Shown in pieces: positions 8,288-16,440 of a stretch of DNA of 64,000 nt (position 1 is the first letter of the stretch; each line of letters starts with the position of its first letter). Source of the stretch: CAWALV01 sp963782965 (lineage in GTDB: Bacteria; Actinomycetota; Actinomycetes; Acidothermales; Acidothermaceae); assembly GCA_963782965.1 (NCBI GenBank), contig CAWALV010000002.1, positions 496,001 to 560,000 on the forward strand, given 5' to 3'. The notes below the pieces were generated by a model. It saw nothing but the letters and a program-made list of their open reading frames with translations. It searched no databases and was not told the origin of the DNA. The position numbers and the translations under genes are program-made.

Positions 8288-11185
8288 GTGATCGCTGCCT
8301 GGCAGGCATCGCCGGCCCGGTTTCGTGAAGATGCGAACGCCGAGGAAGACCTGGTACTTGGCGCCTATCGCGATCGCGTGATCGTCGAGCTGGCGCAAAA
8401 CGCCGCGGACGCGGCCTCCCGCGCCGGCGTCGCTGGAAAGCTGCTGATCGAACTCGACGACGACGAGCTGCGGGTCGCCAACACCGGCGCGCCGCTCGAC
8501 GCGGCAGGGGTCGAAGCCGCGTCGACGTTGCGGGCCAGCGCGAAGCGCGACGGAGACGTCGGGGTGGCGGCCGGAACGGTCGGTCGGTTCGGGGTGGGCT
8601 TCGCCGCGGTGCTCGCGGTCAGCGACGAACCGATGATCGTCTCGTCGTCCTCCGCAGGTGTCGCCGCCGTCGCCTGGTCGCGGGCGCGAGTTCTCGACGA
8701 ACTGTCGAGCGTCGTCTCATTGCGTGACGAGCTCGCGAGGCGCGGTGACGCCGTCCCTGTCTTGCGGTTGCCATATCCCGGGCCGCAGAACGCGCGACCA
8801 CCGGCGGGCTTCGACACCCAGGTGGTGCTACCGCTGAAGGACCGTGCGGCCGCCGAACTGGTGCGCCGACTGCTCGACGACGTCGATGCTGCGTTGTTGT
8901 TGATGCTGCCGGCGCTGCGCGAAGTCGAGCTGCGATTCGCCGATCAGCGTCGCGCCCTGCATGCACGCAGCGCAGGGGGCGGGAACGTCGTCGTCGACGG
9001 CGTGAGCTGGCACACGTACAGCAGCATGGGCACGATCGAGCCGCACCTGCTGCGCGACCGACCGGTCGAGGAACGCGAGCGGCCCGAGTACGCGCTGACC
9101 TGGGCTGTGCCGGTGGACGACCACGGGCAACCGTTGCCGCTACCGGCGGGGGTGGCGGCCGTCGTCCACGCCCCGACACCTACCGACGAGCCGCTGTCGT
9201 TGCCGGCGCTGCTCATCGCGCCACTGCCGCTCGATCCCGGGCGCCGCCATGTCGCGCCCGGACCTTTACGTGACTACCTCCTCGACCGTGCCGCCGATTG
9301 CTACGCCGAACTCGTGCGCGAGTTGCCACCTGCACCGGCTGCACTGTCTCTCGTTCCGACACATGTGCCGGGTGGGGTGATCGACGCGGAGTTGCAGGCC
9401 CGCATCGTCTCGCGGTTACGGCAGGTTCCGCTGCTCGTCGACGTCGACGGCGGCCGTCGGCGTCCGGACGAAGTGATTGCACTCGACGATCCGTCACTCG
9501 CGGCAGACGAGCGCTTGGCAGGCGTTCTCGGCGAGGCTGTGCCGCTGCTCGTGCCCGCGGCATGGATGCAACGGCGGTTCGGCGCCGAGCGCGCGTTCGC
9601 CGTGCTCGGCGTGCGTCGTGTCGGGCTCGAACAGGTCCTGGACGAGCTGGCCGCGGTCGACCGCGCGCCGGGGTGGTGGCGTGAACTCTACGAGGCGTTG
9701 TCGCGCGCGGCGCTGCCTACCGACATGCTCGCCGGGCTGCCGGTTCCGTTGGCGGCAGGAGGTCTCGCGCGCTCGCCGCGAGGGCTGGTCATGCCGACCA
9801 CTACCGACCTCGGCGCTCTCGGGCTGCGCTCGATCGCGGACGAGGCTGCACATCCTCTCCTGCTGAGGCTCGGCGCGAGCGATCCTGATCCGGCAGCACT
9901 GCTCGCAGACGACCGGGTGCAGGCGGCGATCGAGCACTCCTACGACGCCGATGATCCGGACGAGATAGCAACCGTCGTCCTTCAGCTGGTGCAGGCGGCC
10001 GGGGCGCAACCGGGCGAGTATCCCGCGCTCTCCGAGCTGGCGCTGCGGGGTGACGACGGTGAGCTTTACTCAGCAGGCGAACTGTTACTCCCGGGCGGTT
10101 CGTTGGCTTCGGTCGTCGTCGACGACTCGCCGTTCGGTGTCGTCGCGGACGACGTGGTCGAGCGTTGGGGGCCGGCGGTTCTCACGGCTGCCGGAGTGCT
10201 CGACACGTTCGCGCTGGTACGGGCCGACGATATGGTGGCCGCCGAGCATGACCTCGACGGCGAGCAGGACTATTTCGACGACGTGACCGCTGCCCTGCCG
10301 GCGGACGAGCCGGCCGTGCTCGCCGAGTTGTTGGCCGTGCGCGATCTGGAGCTGGTGCGCGACGACGCATGGCCCGCCGCGCTGCGACTGCTTGCCGCCA
10401 CACCGCTGCGGGCGGCGGTCGTCGAGCCGGCGATCGTGACGACGCCGAGCGCCCGGGCGCGGGTGCTGCCGTATACGGCGTGGTGGTTGCGCTCCCATCA
10501 CGTCGTCGAGGGGCGCGTGGCGGAAAGCGATCCGTTGCTCGAAGGCCTCTACGACGTCGTCGACACCGAGTTGGACGACGAGTTCCTCGCTGCTGCCGGC
10601 GCGCTGCGTTCGGTGGAGGACGCCGACCCCGACGACCTGATGCAGCGGCTGGCCGACCCTGCACGAGCGGTCACCCGAGCGCAGGTGTGCGCACTGTACG
10701 CCCGCGTGGAGCCGCGCGAGCCGCCCGCATCATTGCGTGCGGTGCGTGACGGCCGGCTGGTCGTCGTCGCGGCGCAGGAGGCGGTCATCGTCGATGCCCC
10801 GGACCTCCTGCCGCTGCTCGGGAACTACGGAGTCGTCCCGGCGTCACTCTCCGATGCGGTGCGGCTTGCGGACCTGCTCGACCTGCCGCTGGCAACCGAA
10901 CTCGGCGGCTTCGCTGTGCTGAGTACCGGCGAAGCGCGGGGCGATCACGTCGTCCACGAGAGGTTGCTCGTCGCGGACGTCGACGGGACGCCACAACACG
11001 TGGCGTGGCGATTGCGCGACGGCGAGTTGCACGTCGACGCGCACATGCACGAGTTCGGCAGTGGTCGGGGGCTCGCTTGGCGCGACGGCGACTGGTCGCG
11101 GCGCCATCTCGAAACCGAACTGCTCCGCTCACCCGAGTTGGCAACACTGCTTCAGGCCGAGGCCGACCTCGACGGCCCGGGCTGA
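8288..11185 (+). CDS. Sacsin-like GHKL ATPase-domain protein
   Basis: The 965-residue protein opens with a Bergerat-fold ATP-binding domain: ELAQNAADA (N box), LRVANTGAPLD (G1) and GRFGVGFAAVLAVSD (G2). This is the arrangement of sacsin/Hsp90-like proteins and of the conserved actinobacterial family next to DUF3027. The remaining about 750 residues are leucine- and acid-rich with no recognised domain. Function is unknown; coupling to DUF3027 suggests a shared process. The start is doubtful: family-like sequence (NDPFDTAALRARV) extends upstream of the GTG at 8288, and the only in-frame candidate there is a CTG at 8249 overlapping the DUF3027 stop. Confidence 0.85.
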   Translation: MIAAWQASPARFREDANAEEDLVLGAYRDRVIVELAQNAADAASRAGVAGKLLIELDDDELRVANTGAPLDAAGVEAASTLRASAKRDGDVGVAAGTVGRFGVGFAAVLAVSDEPMIVSSSSAGVAAVAWSRARVLDELSSVVSLRDELARRGDAVPVLRLPYPGPQNARPPAGFDTQVVLPLKDRAAAELVRRLLDDVDAALLLMLPALREVELRFADQRRALHARSAGGGNVVVDGVSWHTYSSMGTIEPHLLRDRPVEERERPEYALTWAVPVDDHGQPLPLPAGVAAVVHAPTPTDEPLSLPALLIAPLPLDPGRRHVAPGPLRDYLLDRAADCYAELVRELPPAPAALSLVPTHVPGGVIDAELQARIVSRLRQVPLLVDVDGGRRRPDEVIALDDPSLAADERLAGVLGEAVPLLVPAAWMQRRFGAERAFAVLGVRRVGLEQVLDELAAVDRAPGWWRELYEALSRAALPTDMLAGLPVPLAAGGLARSPRGLVMPTTTDLGALGLRSIADEAAHPLLLRLGASDPDPAALLADDRVQAAIEHSYDADDPDEIATVVLQLVQAAGAQPGEYPALSELALRGDDGELYSAGELLLPGGSLASVVVDDSPFGVVADDVVERWGPAVLTAAGVLDTFALVRADDMVAAEHDLDGEQDYFDDVTAALPADEPAVLAELLAVRDLELVRDDAWPAALRLLAATPLRAAVVEPAIVTTPSARARVLPYTAWWLRSHHVVEGRVAESDPLLEGLYDVVDTELDDEFLAAAGALRSVEDADPDDLMQRLADPARAVTRAQVCALYARVEPREPPASLRAVRDGRLVVVAAQEAVIVDAPDLLPLLGNYGVVPASLSDAVRLADLLDLPLATELGGFAVLSTGEARGDHVVHERLLVADVDGTPQHVAWRLRDGELHVDAHMHEFGSGRGLAWRDGDWSRRHLETELLRSPELATLLQAEADLDGPG

Positions 11186-11197
11186 GCTCGGGCCGTC
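11171..11197. terminator. Hairpin between convergent genes
   Basis: A perfect 9-bp stem (gacggcccg / cgggccgtc) with a 9-base loop spans the stop codon of the sacsin-like gene and ends one base before the stop of the convergent DUF2530 gene. There is no T-run, as is common for high-GC actinobacterial terminators. Confidence 0.6.
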
Positions 11198-11198
11198 G

Positions 11199-11510
11199 CT
11201 AGCGGCGGCGGCGCAGGCTGCGGTGCCGCAGGGCAAGGAGCGAAAGCCCCCACAACCCGAGGCCGAACCCGCTCACGCCCACCCACAGCCACCAACCCTC
11301 GCCCCGGGCGGCCATCGAGTGATGCTCGACGGCGAGCACCGCGGAGGCGATCAGCCAGCACATCGTGCACGCGATCACCGGGGCGAACTCGTTGGTCTGC
11401 ATCGGCGGTGGGGCGGGGCGGCGGTTCGGTGCCGGACGGCGACGGGGGGTCGGACGGCGACGGGGGGTCGGTCGCCGGCGGGGGGTTGGCCAGCGGCGGG
11501 CGGGGGTCAC
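11199..11510 (-). CDS. DUF2530 small membrane protein
   Basis: This protein of up to 103 residues has two hydrophobic helices (FAPVIACTMCWLIASAVLAV and WWLWVGVSGFGLGLWGLSLLAL) followed by a basic tail, the pattern of DUF2530. The N-terminal 35 residues are RRRPTP repeats from a short tandem DNA repeat. The ATG at 11402 would remove them, but the PAPPP stretch just before that Met resembles family members, so the longer form is kept. It sits divergently from the MarR regulator, as its mycobacterial relative does from memory of the Rv0879c/Rv0880 region. Function unknown. Confidence 0.75.
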   Translation of the reverse strand: MTPARRWPTPRRRPTPRRRPTPRRRPAPNRRPAPPPMQTNEFAPVIACTMCWLIASAVLAVEHHSMAARGEGWWLWVGVSGFGLGLWGLSLLALRHRSLRRRR

Positions 11511-11544
11511 GCCGGGAGCCTACGCGAGTCTGCGTTGGGGAATA

Positions 11545-11572
11545 GTTAGCAAGGCTAATGAGCTATGCTAAC
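11545..11572. promoter_or_regulatory. MarR-type operator upstream of the marR-MFS unit
   Basis: The segment holds gttagc (11545-11550), gctaa (11554-11558) and gctaac (11567-11572). The first two form the inverted repeat TTAGC-AAG-GCTAA, and the outer pair forms GTTAGC-N16-GCTAAC. It ends five bases before the MarR start codon and overlaps a possible -10 (tatgct). Binding here by the regulator encoded next to it would give autorepression together with the downstream transporter. Confidence 0.75.
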
Positions 11573-11577
11573 TGTCT

Positions 11578-12018
11578 ATGCCGACTGCCAGTGCGACGAA
11601 AGCGACCCAAGACCTCGCCAGCGAGCTGCGCATCTCCTTGACGCGCCTGGTGCGGCGCTTGCGCGCGGAACGGCCCGACGAGGGTTTGCCGCTGAGCCAG
11701 TTGTCGGCCCTGGGCACCTTGGACCGGCACGGCGCCATGATGCTCGGCGCGCTTGCGGCGCACGAGCGGGTGCAGCCGCCGTCCATGACCCGCACGGTTG
11801 CCAATCTCGAGGAGCGCGGGCTCGTCGTCCGCGCCACTGACGACGCAGACCGGCGGCACGTGGTCGTCGCGATCAGCGCGCAGGGCACGCAGCTGCTTCG
11901 TGAGGACCGCCGGCGTCGTGAGCAGTGGCTCGCAGGCCGGATACAGGAGCTTTCTCCCGACGAGCGCGCTCTGCTCGCCGAAGTCGCACCGCTGCTTGAT
12001 CGACTGGCCCAGTGGTGA
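11578..12018 (+). CDS. MarR family transcriptional regulator
   Basis: The 146-residue protein has a winged helix-turn-helix in the middle (LSQLSALGTLDRHG, PPSMTRTVANLEERGLVVRATDDADRRHVVVAIS) flanked by dimerisation helices, the normal MarR layout and length. It probably binds its own promoter through the TTAGC inverted repeats immediately upstream. No Shine-Dalgarno is visible before the ATG, so translation may be leaderless. The MFS gene begins four bases after its stop; this pair is the usual arrangement of a drug-responsive repressor and its exporter. Confidence 0.92.
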   Translation: MPTASATKATQDLASELRISLTRLVRRLRAERPDEGLPLSQLSALGTLDRHGAMMLGALAAHERVQPPSMTRTVANLEERGLVVRATDDADRRHVVVAISAQGTQLLREDRRRREQWLAGRIQELSPDERALLAEVAPLLDRLAQW

Positions 12019-12022
12019 CGCG

Positions 12023-13327
12023 ATGGTGAAAGGCATGTTCCGCGCCCTGCAGGTGCGCAACTACAGGTTGTATGCAGGTGGACAACTGGTCTCGAACACC
12101 GGCACCTGGATGGCGCGAGTCACCCAGGACTGGCTCGTCTACCACATCCTCACTCACGACAGCAGCCTTGCGCTCGGATTCGTGACCGCCCTTCAGTTCT
12201 TGCCGACGCTGGCGTTGGGCATGCACGGTGGCCTGCTTGCCGACCGGTACGCGAAGCGGCAGGTGCTTGTCATCACGCAGAGCGCGATGGCCGCGCTGTC
12301 GCTCGTCAGCGGGGTTCTGATCGCGACACACGCCATCGCGTTGTGGTCAATCTGCTTGATCGCCTTGCTCTTCGGCGTCGCGTCGGCCCTCGACATGCCC
12401 GCGCGGCAGGCCTTCGTCGTCGAGATGGTCGGGCGCGACCGCTTGCAGAACGCGGTGAGTTTGAACTCGGCGACCTTCAACGGAGCGCGCCTCATCGGTC
12501 CCGCGGTGGCGGGGCTCCTCATCGAGGCGGTCGGCGCAGCCCCGGCGTTCTTCGTCAACGCGATCAGCTACCTTGCCGTGATCGCCAGCATGCTGGCCAT
12601 GCGCCCGAGCGAGCTGCGAGCAGCGCCGCGGGTCGCCCGCTCGGCCGGGCAGCTTCGCGACGGCTTCCGTTATGTGCGCCAGCACCCCGAGATCTACCTG
12701 CCGATCGCGCTGATCGCCTTCGTCGCCACGTTCGGTCTGAACTTCCAGATCACGAACGCGCTGATGGCGCGCGCGGCGTTCCACCGCGGCGCCGGAACGT
12801 ACGGCATGCTGTCGGCGGCCCAGGCGCTGGGCGCGTTGGCCGGAGCCCTGTACTCGGCACGTCGCAAGCGCCGGCCCAGGTTGCGATTCATCTTCACCCT
12901 GGCCGTGCTCTTCGGCCTGATGGAGGCCGGGCTGGGGCTGGTGCCGACGTACCCACTGTTCCTCGCCGCTTTGGTGGTCGTAGGAGGCGTCGTGATCGTC
13001 TTCACGACGTCGTGCAACGCAAGCGTTCAGCTCGGCTCCGCACCGCACATGCAGGGTCGAGCGATGGCGATCTACGTCACCGTGTTCACCGGTGGTGCGC
13101 CGATCGGATCGCTGCTGATCGGCTGGTTCGGTGGAGCGCTCGGCCCGCGTGCCACTCTGGTCAGCGAAGGTCTCATCGCGGCGTCCGCCTCGCTCGTCCT
13201 CGCCGTCGTCCATATGCGGCGCAGCGGGGTGCGGTTGCCGGAGTTCACGCCGAGATTGATCCATGGCCGCGTGCTCAGCGACGCAGAGGTCGTCGAGGGC
13301 ACTCTCGCCGACGTCCGATCCCGGTAG
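12023..13327 (+). CDS. MFS exporter (co-transcribed with MarR regulator)
   Basis: This 434-residue major facilitator protein starts MFRALQVRNYRLYAGGQLVSNTGTWM, typical of the EntS/MFS_3 exporters. It has the conserved loop GLLADRYAKRQVLV after the second helix and about ten to twelve hydrophobic segments. It follows the MarR gene by four bases, so the two are surely one transcript. The likely role is efflux of a small toxic compound that also binds the regulator; the substrate cannot be read from the sequence. Confidence 0.9.
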   Translation: MVKGMFRALQVRNYRLYAGGQLVSNTGTWMARVTQDWLVYHILTHDSSLALGFVTALQFLPTLALGMHGGLLADRYAKRQVLVITQSAMAALSLVSGVLIATHAIALWSICLIALLFGVASALDMPARQAFVVEMVGRDRLQNAVSLNSATFNGARLIGPAVAGLLIEAVGAAPAFFVNAISYLAVIASMLAMRPSELRAAPRVARSAGQLRDGFRYVRQHPEIYLPIALIAFVATFGLNFQITNALMARAAFHRGAGTYGMLSAAQALGALAGALYSARRKRRPRLRFIFTLAVLFGLMEAGLGLVPTYPLFLAALVVVGGVVIVFTTSCNASVQLGSAPHMQGRAMAIYVTVFTGGAPIGSLLIGWFGGALGPRATLVSEGLIAASASLVLAVVHMRRSGVRLPEFTPRLIHGRVLSDAEVVEGTLADVRSR

Positions 13328-13329
13328 CG

Positions 13330-14604
13330 TTACGGGTCGAAATCCCGCGTCTTGAACCGCGTGTGCAATCGCGGGTTCCGGTGCGGGTCGAGCCACCCCG
13401 GAGGTGTGAACCAGGGTCGGCCCTCGATGATCTCGACCCGCCAGCCGTCGTGGTGGACGACGCCATGGTGGCGTTCGCACAGGAGCACAAGATTGTGCAA
13501 TGCCGTTTCCCCGCCCTCCATCCAGGGCCGGCAATGGTGCGCGTCGCACCAGGACGTCGGCCGCTCACACCCGGGCATCGCGCAGCCCTGGTCGCGAACC
13601 GCAAGTGCTCGGCGCATCGGTAATGGCACCAGCCGCGTGGCCCTGCCGACATCGAGCGGCTCGCTCGCGGCGCCGAGAACGACCGGAATGACAACGGCGT
13701 CGCATGCGAGGCGTCGAGCGGCGCCCGCCGAAAGCGGTACACCGTTCTCGAGCCGGCCCGGAGCCGCGTTGAGCCAGCCTTGCAGCCCGTCGAGACCGAT
13801 CGTGACGTGCAGGTGTGGCGGCTCACCGCGCACGGACGGCGACGCGGCACTCGCCAACCGGAGCACCTGCACGAATGCTTCGCCGTATCGGGTCTCGGCG
13901 TCGCGAGTGTCAGGGACCCCGTCGCTCGACGGCGCCGGCACAGCATGCGGGCCGAGCACGGCCCACGCGAGTGCCCCGGACTCCTTGTCGAGCACTCCGT
14001 GCAATGCCACCGTGCCGTCGTGGCGCTGCACGAGCCTGAGCCGAGTCTGTTCGCGTTGCCGAGCTTCGGCCTGCTCGAGAGCGTCTGGCGCGAACCGATG
14101 CCCGATCTCGGCAGCGCGGCGGACGACGGCTGCAGTGCCCTCTTCGCTTGCCACCTCGACCAGGAGTCTTTCGACCCGCTCGTTCAATCGGGCGGGTACT
14201 TCAGGAGGCAGTTGCTCCATCGCCGTACAGATTGCCTGGGCAGCCTCCATCGACACCTCACCGGCCGCAAAGGCGCCCGCCGCGTGGCGGCGGCTGCGCA
14301 GGGAGTCGTGGAGACGCAACCGTGCCCGCGTGGTGGCGACGGGCACGTCGGCCGCCGCCTTCAGCCACGCCGGCAGTGAGGTCGCCCCTTCGTGCTCGGA
14401 TACTCGCGCTGTCTCGGCCTGCGCGGTGAGCTTCACCTGCAGGGCAGCCAACCGCCTGGCCGCTCTCTCGCTCGCCACGACCAACCGGCCGAGCTCGGCC
14501 GTCGACAGCGACCACAGGTTCGCCTCGCTCACCTGATCGAGCGCAGCATGCAGCCCGGCCACGCCCTCGACCGCGGGATGGCTCGACTCCGGCTGCAACG
14601 ACAT
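13330..14604 (-). CDS. DUF222 / HNH endonuclease-domain protein (13E12 type)
   Basis: The 424-residue protein has a long helical DUF222 region (about residues 20-300) and a C-terminal HNH nuclease motif, CAMPGCERPTSWCDAHHC with LHNLVLLCERHHGVVHHDGW. These are abundant actinobacterial proteins related to mycobacterial 13E12 repeat proteins and are often scattered as mobile or multicopy genes. All the HNH residues appear intact. The ATG at 14604 is preferred over an in-frame TTG at 14613. Its stop is 2 bases from that of the convergent MFS gene. Confidence 0.9.
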   Translation of the reverse strand: MSLQPESSHPAVEGVAGLHAALDQVSEANLWSLSTAELGRLVVASERAARRLAALQVKLTAQAETARVSEHEGATSLPAWLKAAADVPVATTRARLRLHDSLRSRRHAAGAFAAGEVSMEAAQAICTAMEQLPPEVPARLNERVERLLVEVASEEGTAAVVRRAAEIGHRFAPDALEQAEARQREQTRLRLVQRHDGTVALHGVLDKESGALAWAVLGPHAVPAPSSDGVPDTRDAETRYGEAFVQVLRLASAASPSVRGEPPHLHVTIGLDGLQGWLNAAPGRLENGVPLSAGAARRLACDAVVIPVVLGAASEPLDVGRATRLVPLPMRRALAVRDQGCAMPGCERPTSWCDAHHCRPWMEGGETALHNLVLLCERHHGVVHHDGWRVEIIEGRPWFTPPGWLDPHRNPRLHTRFKTRDFDP

Positions 14605-14769
14605 GCGGGTCAAGCTACCCGAGCAGCTGACAACTCCGCTTTCGTTCGCAAGTGCGAAAGAACCTGTGGATTAAGGAAAAGCGACCTGTGGGGAACTCTG
14701 CTCGGACGACATCTTCACGGTACGAAGAGCAGGTCGACCGGCGTCCGCAGCGTGTGGTGAAATCGCACC

Positions 14770-15273
14770 ATGCACGAGACGCCGACGGAACTGGCCGAGC
14801 TCCAGCGCCTGCTCGACGCCAGCGACGCAGCCGCTGGCCCGCACCTGCGCGGCATCATCACCGACGACCGCCGGCTGACGGCAGCGCAGGTGAGTGAACG
14901 CCTCACCGGCATGTGCCTGCTCGTCGTCGCGACGACGACCGCTGACGGCCGCCCGCTGGCGGGGCCCGTCGACGGCTACTTCCTGCATGGGTCCTTCTAC
15001 TTCAGCTCCGGCCGAGAGTCGGTGCGGATGCGCCATCTCGCTGCACGGCCCGCTGTCAGTGCCACCTACCTGCCAGGCGAAGAACTCGCGGTGACCGTGC
15101 ACGGCACCGCGTCGCTGTACGACCTTGCCGACGACGACGAGCTGCGCCAAGCGATGCTCGACCACTACGTTCCGAAGCAGGGCCCCGCCTTCGCCGAGTG
15201 GCTCGATGCAACCGACGCCGTCGCCGCCCGCATCCACGCCGACAAGGTGTTCACCTTCCATCTCGGCACGTGA
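14770..15273 (+). CDS. PPOX/PNPOx-fold flavin-dependent protein
   Basis: The 167-residue protein has a split-barrel flavin-binding fold after a short helical N-terminus. Conserved parts are MCLLVVATTTADGRPLAGPVDGYFLHGSFYFSSG and VRMRHLAARPAVSATYLPGEELAVTVHGTASLYDL. Relatives bind FMN, FAD or F420 and reduce small substrates; the substrate is unknown. It stands alone in its promoter region but is followed 13 bases later by the ThpR gene, so the two may be co-transcribed. Confidence 0.8.
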   Translation: MHETPTELAELQRLLDASDAAAGPHLRGIITDDRRLTAAQVSERLTGMCLLVVATTTADGRPLAGPVDGYFLHGSFYFSSGRESVRMRHLAARPAVSATYLPGEELAVTVHGTASLYDLADDDELRQAMLDHYVPKQGPAFAEWLDATDAVAARIHADKVFTFHLGT

Positions 15274-15286
15274 CAGCCGCACAGCC

Positions 15287-15910
15287 ATGCGCGTCTTTGC
15301 CGCAGTCACACCATCGCCGGAAGCGGTGAGCCACCTCGCTGCCGCCCTCGACGCGGTCCGCAACAGCAATGTCGGCCGCTGTGTTGCGGAGCTGCGCTGG
15401 ACGCAACCGCAGCTGTGGCACCTGACTCTGGCGTTCTTCGGCGACATCGACGACGACCGCGAGCCGCCTCTGCAAACCCGGTTGATGCGCGTCGCGCAAC
15501 GGCACCACGCGATCGACCTCCAGCTCAGCGGAGCCGGTGCGTTCGGTAGGCCAGCGCAGGCGTCGGTGGTGTGGGTCGGCGTCGCCGGGCCAGGTGACGA
15601 GCCCGTCGCCGAGTCCGCCGCCGGCTCGGGTGCGCAGCTCGTGAAGCTCGCCGGCAGTTGCGGCGCTGCAGGTCGCCGAATCGGCTTGGACGTCGAGGAG
15701 CGCCGTTACCGCCCGCACCTGACCGTCGCCCGAGCAAAGGGACGGCGGCCCGTCGACGTCCGCCCGGTCGTTGCTGCGCTTGCCGGCTACCAGGGCCCGA
15801 GCTGGACGGCGTCAGAGCTGCACTTGGTACGCAGCCATCTCGGAGCGCAGCCGCGGCACGAGGTGCTCGCAAGCTGGCCGTTGCTCCCGCGTACCGAGCC
15901 GGTGCGTTGA
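15287..15910 (+). CDS. thpR: RNA 2',3'-cyclic phosphodiesterase (ThpR, 2H family)
   Basis: The 207-residue protein has two HxT catalytic motifs, HLTLAFFG near residue 43 and HLTVARAKG near residue 145, which define the 2H phosphoesterase family. ThpR enzymes open 2',3'-cyclic phosphates on RNA and were formerly called 2'-5' RNA ligase. The start MRVFAAVTPSPEA matches the family N-terminus. It lies downstream of the PPOX protein and upstream of a cyclic-nucleotide-binding protein. Confidence 0.9.
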   Translation: MRVFAAVTPSPEAVSHLAAALDAVRNSNVGRCVAELRWTQPQLWHLTLAFFGDIDDDREPPLQTRLMRVAQRHHAIDLQLSGAGAFGRPAQASVVWVGVAGPGDEPVAESAAGSGAQLVKLAGSCGAAGRRIGLDVEERRYRPHLTVARAKGRRPVDVRPVVAALAGYQGPSWTASELHLVRSHLGAQPRHEVLASWPLLPRTEPVR

Positions 15911-15969
15911 CGCTGGCAGTCACTCCCCAGCAGACTGTCGGGAACCTCGCACCCACCACCGGAGTCCTC

Positions 15970-16380
15970 ATGCCTCGAAACCAACGCCAGGACCTTCTGG
16001 CGACCGTGCCGTTGTTCGCGGGCTGTTCGAAGCGGGAGTTGAACGCGCTCGCGAAGGTAGCCGAGGTTCTCGACTTCCCCGCCGGCGAAACCCTCATGGA
16101 GGAGGGCGGGTTCGGCTATGAGTTCCTGGTCATCGTCGAAGGACAGGTCGAGGTGGTCCGTGGTGGCCGGGTCGTCGCGAAGCTCGGTGCGGGCGACTAC
16201 GTCGGCGAGCTCGCATTGCTCGATCCGGGACCCCGCACGGCGACGGTGACCACGACCGCGCCGACGACGACCGTGCTGTTGGGCGCTCGCGAGTTCTGGT
16301 CGGTGGTCGACTCGATGCCACGACTCGACCGCAAACTGCTCAAGAGCATGGCGCAGCGGCTGCGCGCAGCCGGAGCATGA
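15970..16380 (+). CDS. Stand-alone cyclic nucleotide-binding domain protein
   Basis: The 136-residue protein is essentially one CRP-type ligand-binding domain: LLATVPLFAGCSKRELNALAKVAE, FPAGETLMEEG, and the phosphate-binding-cassette-like GDYVGELALLDPGPRTATVTTTAPTTVLL. The cassette has GE-LALL but the usual arginine-serine pair is present only as PRTATV. No DNA-binding helix-turn-helix follows, so it cannot be a classical CRP regulator; it may act through a partner. An ATG with GGAG six bases upstream marks the start. Confidence 0.88.
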   Translation: MPRNQRQDLLATVPLFAGCSKRELNALAKVAEVLDFPAGETLMEEGGFGYEFLVIVEGQVEVVRGGRVVAKLGAGDYVGELALLDPGPRTATVTTTAPTTTVLLGAREFWSVVDSMPRLDRKLLKSMAQRLRAAGA

Positions 16381-16392
16381 CCGCGCGTTGCC

Positions 16393-16440
16393 AGGCCCGC
16401 TACTAGGCCCGCTACTAGGCCCGCTACCAGGCCCGCTACC
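16393..16440. repeat. 12-bp tandem repeat over the 3' end of the aldo/keto reductase
   Basis: Four adjacent copies of aggcccgctacY cover the gap after the cyclic-nucleotide-binding gene and the last codons and stop (16436-16438) of the reductase on the other strand. Similar short repeats mark other gene ends in this window. Confidence 0.85.

Noticed and set aside
13330..14604. Mobile element based on the HNH protein
   Set aside because: DUF222-HNH proteins are frequent chromosomal genes in actinobacteria; no terminal repeats or transposase were seen.
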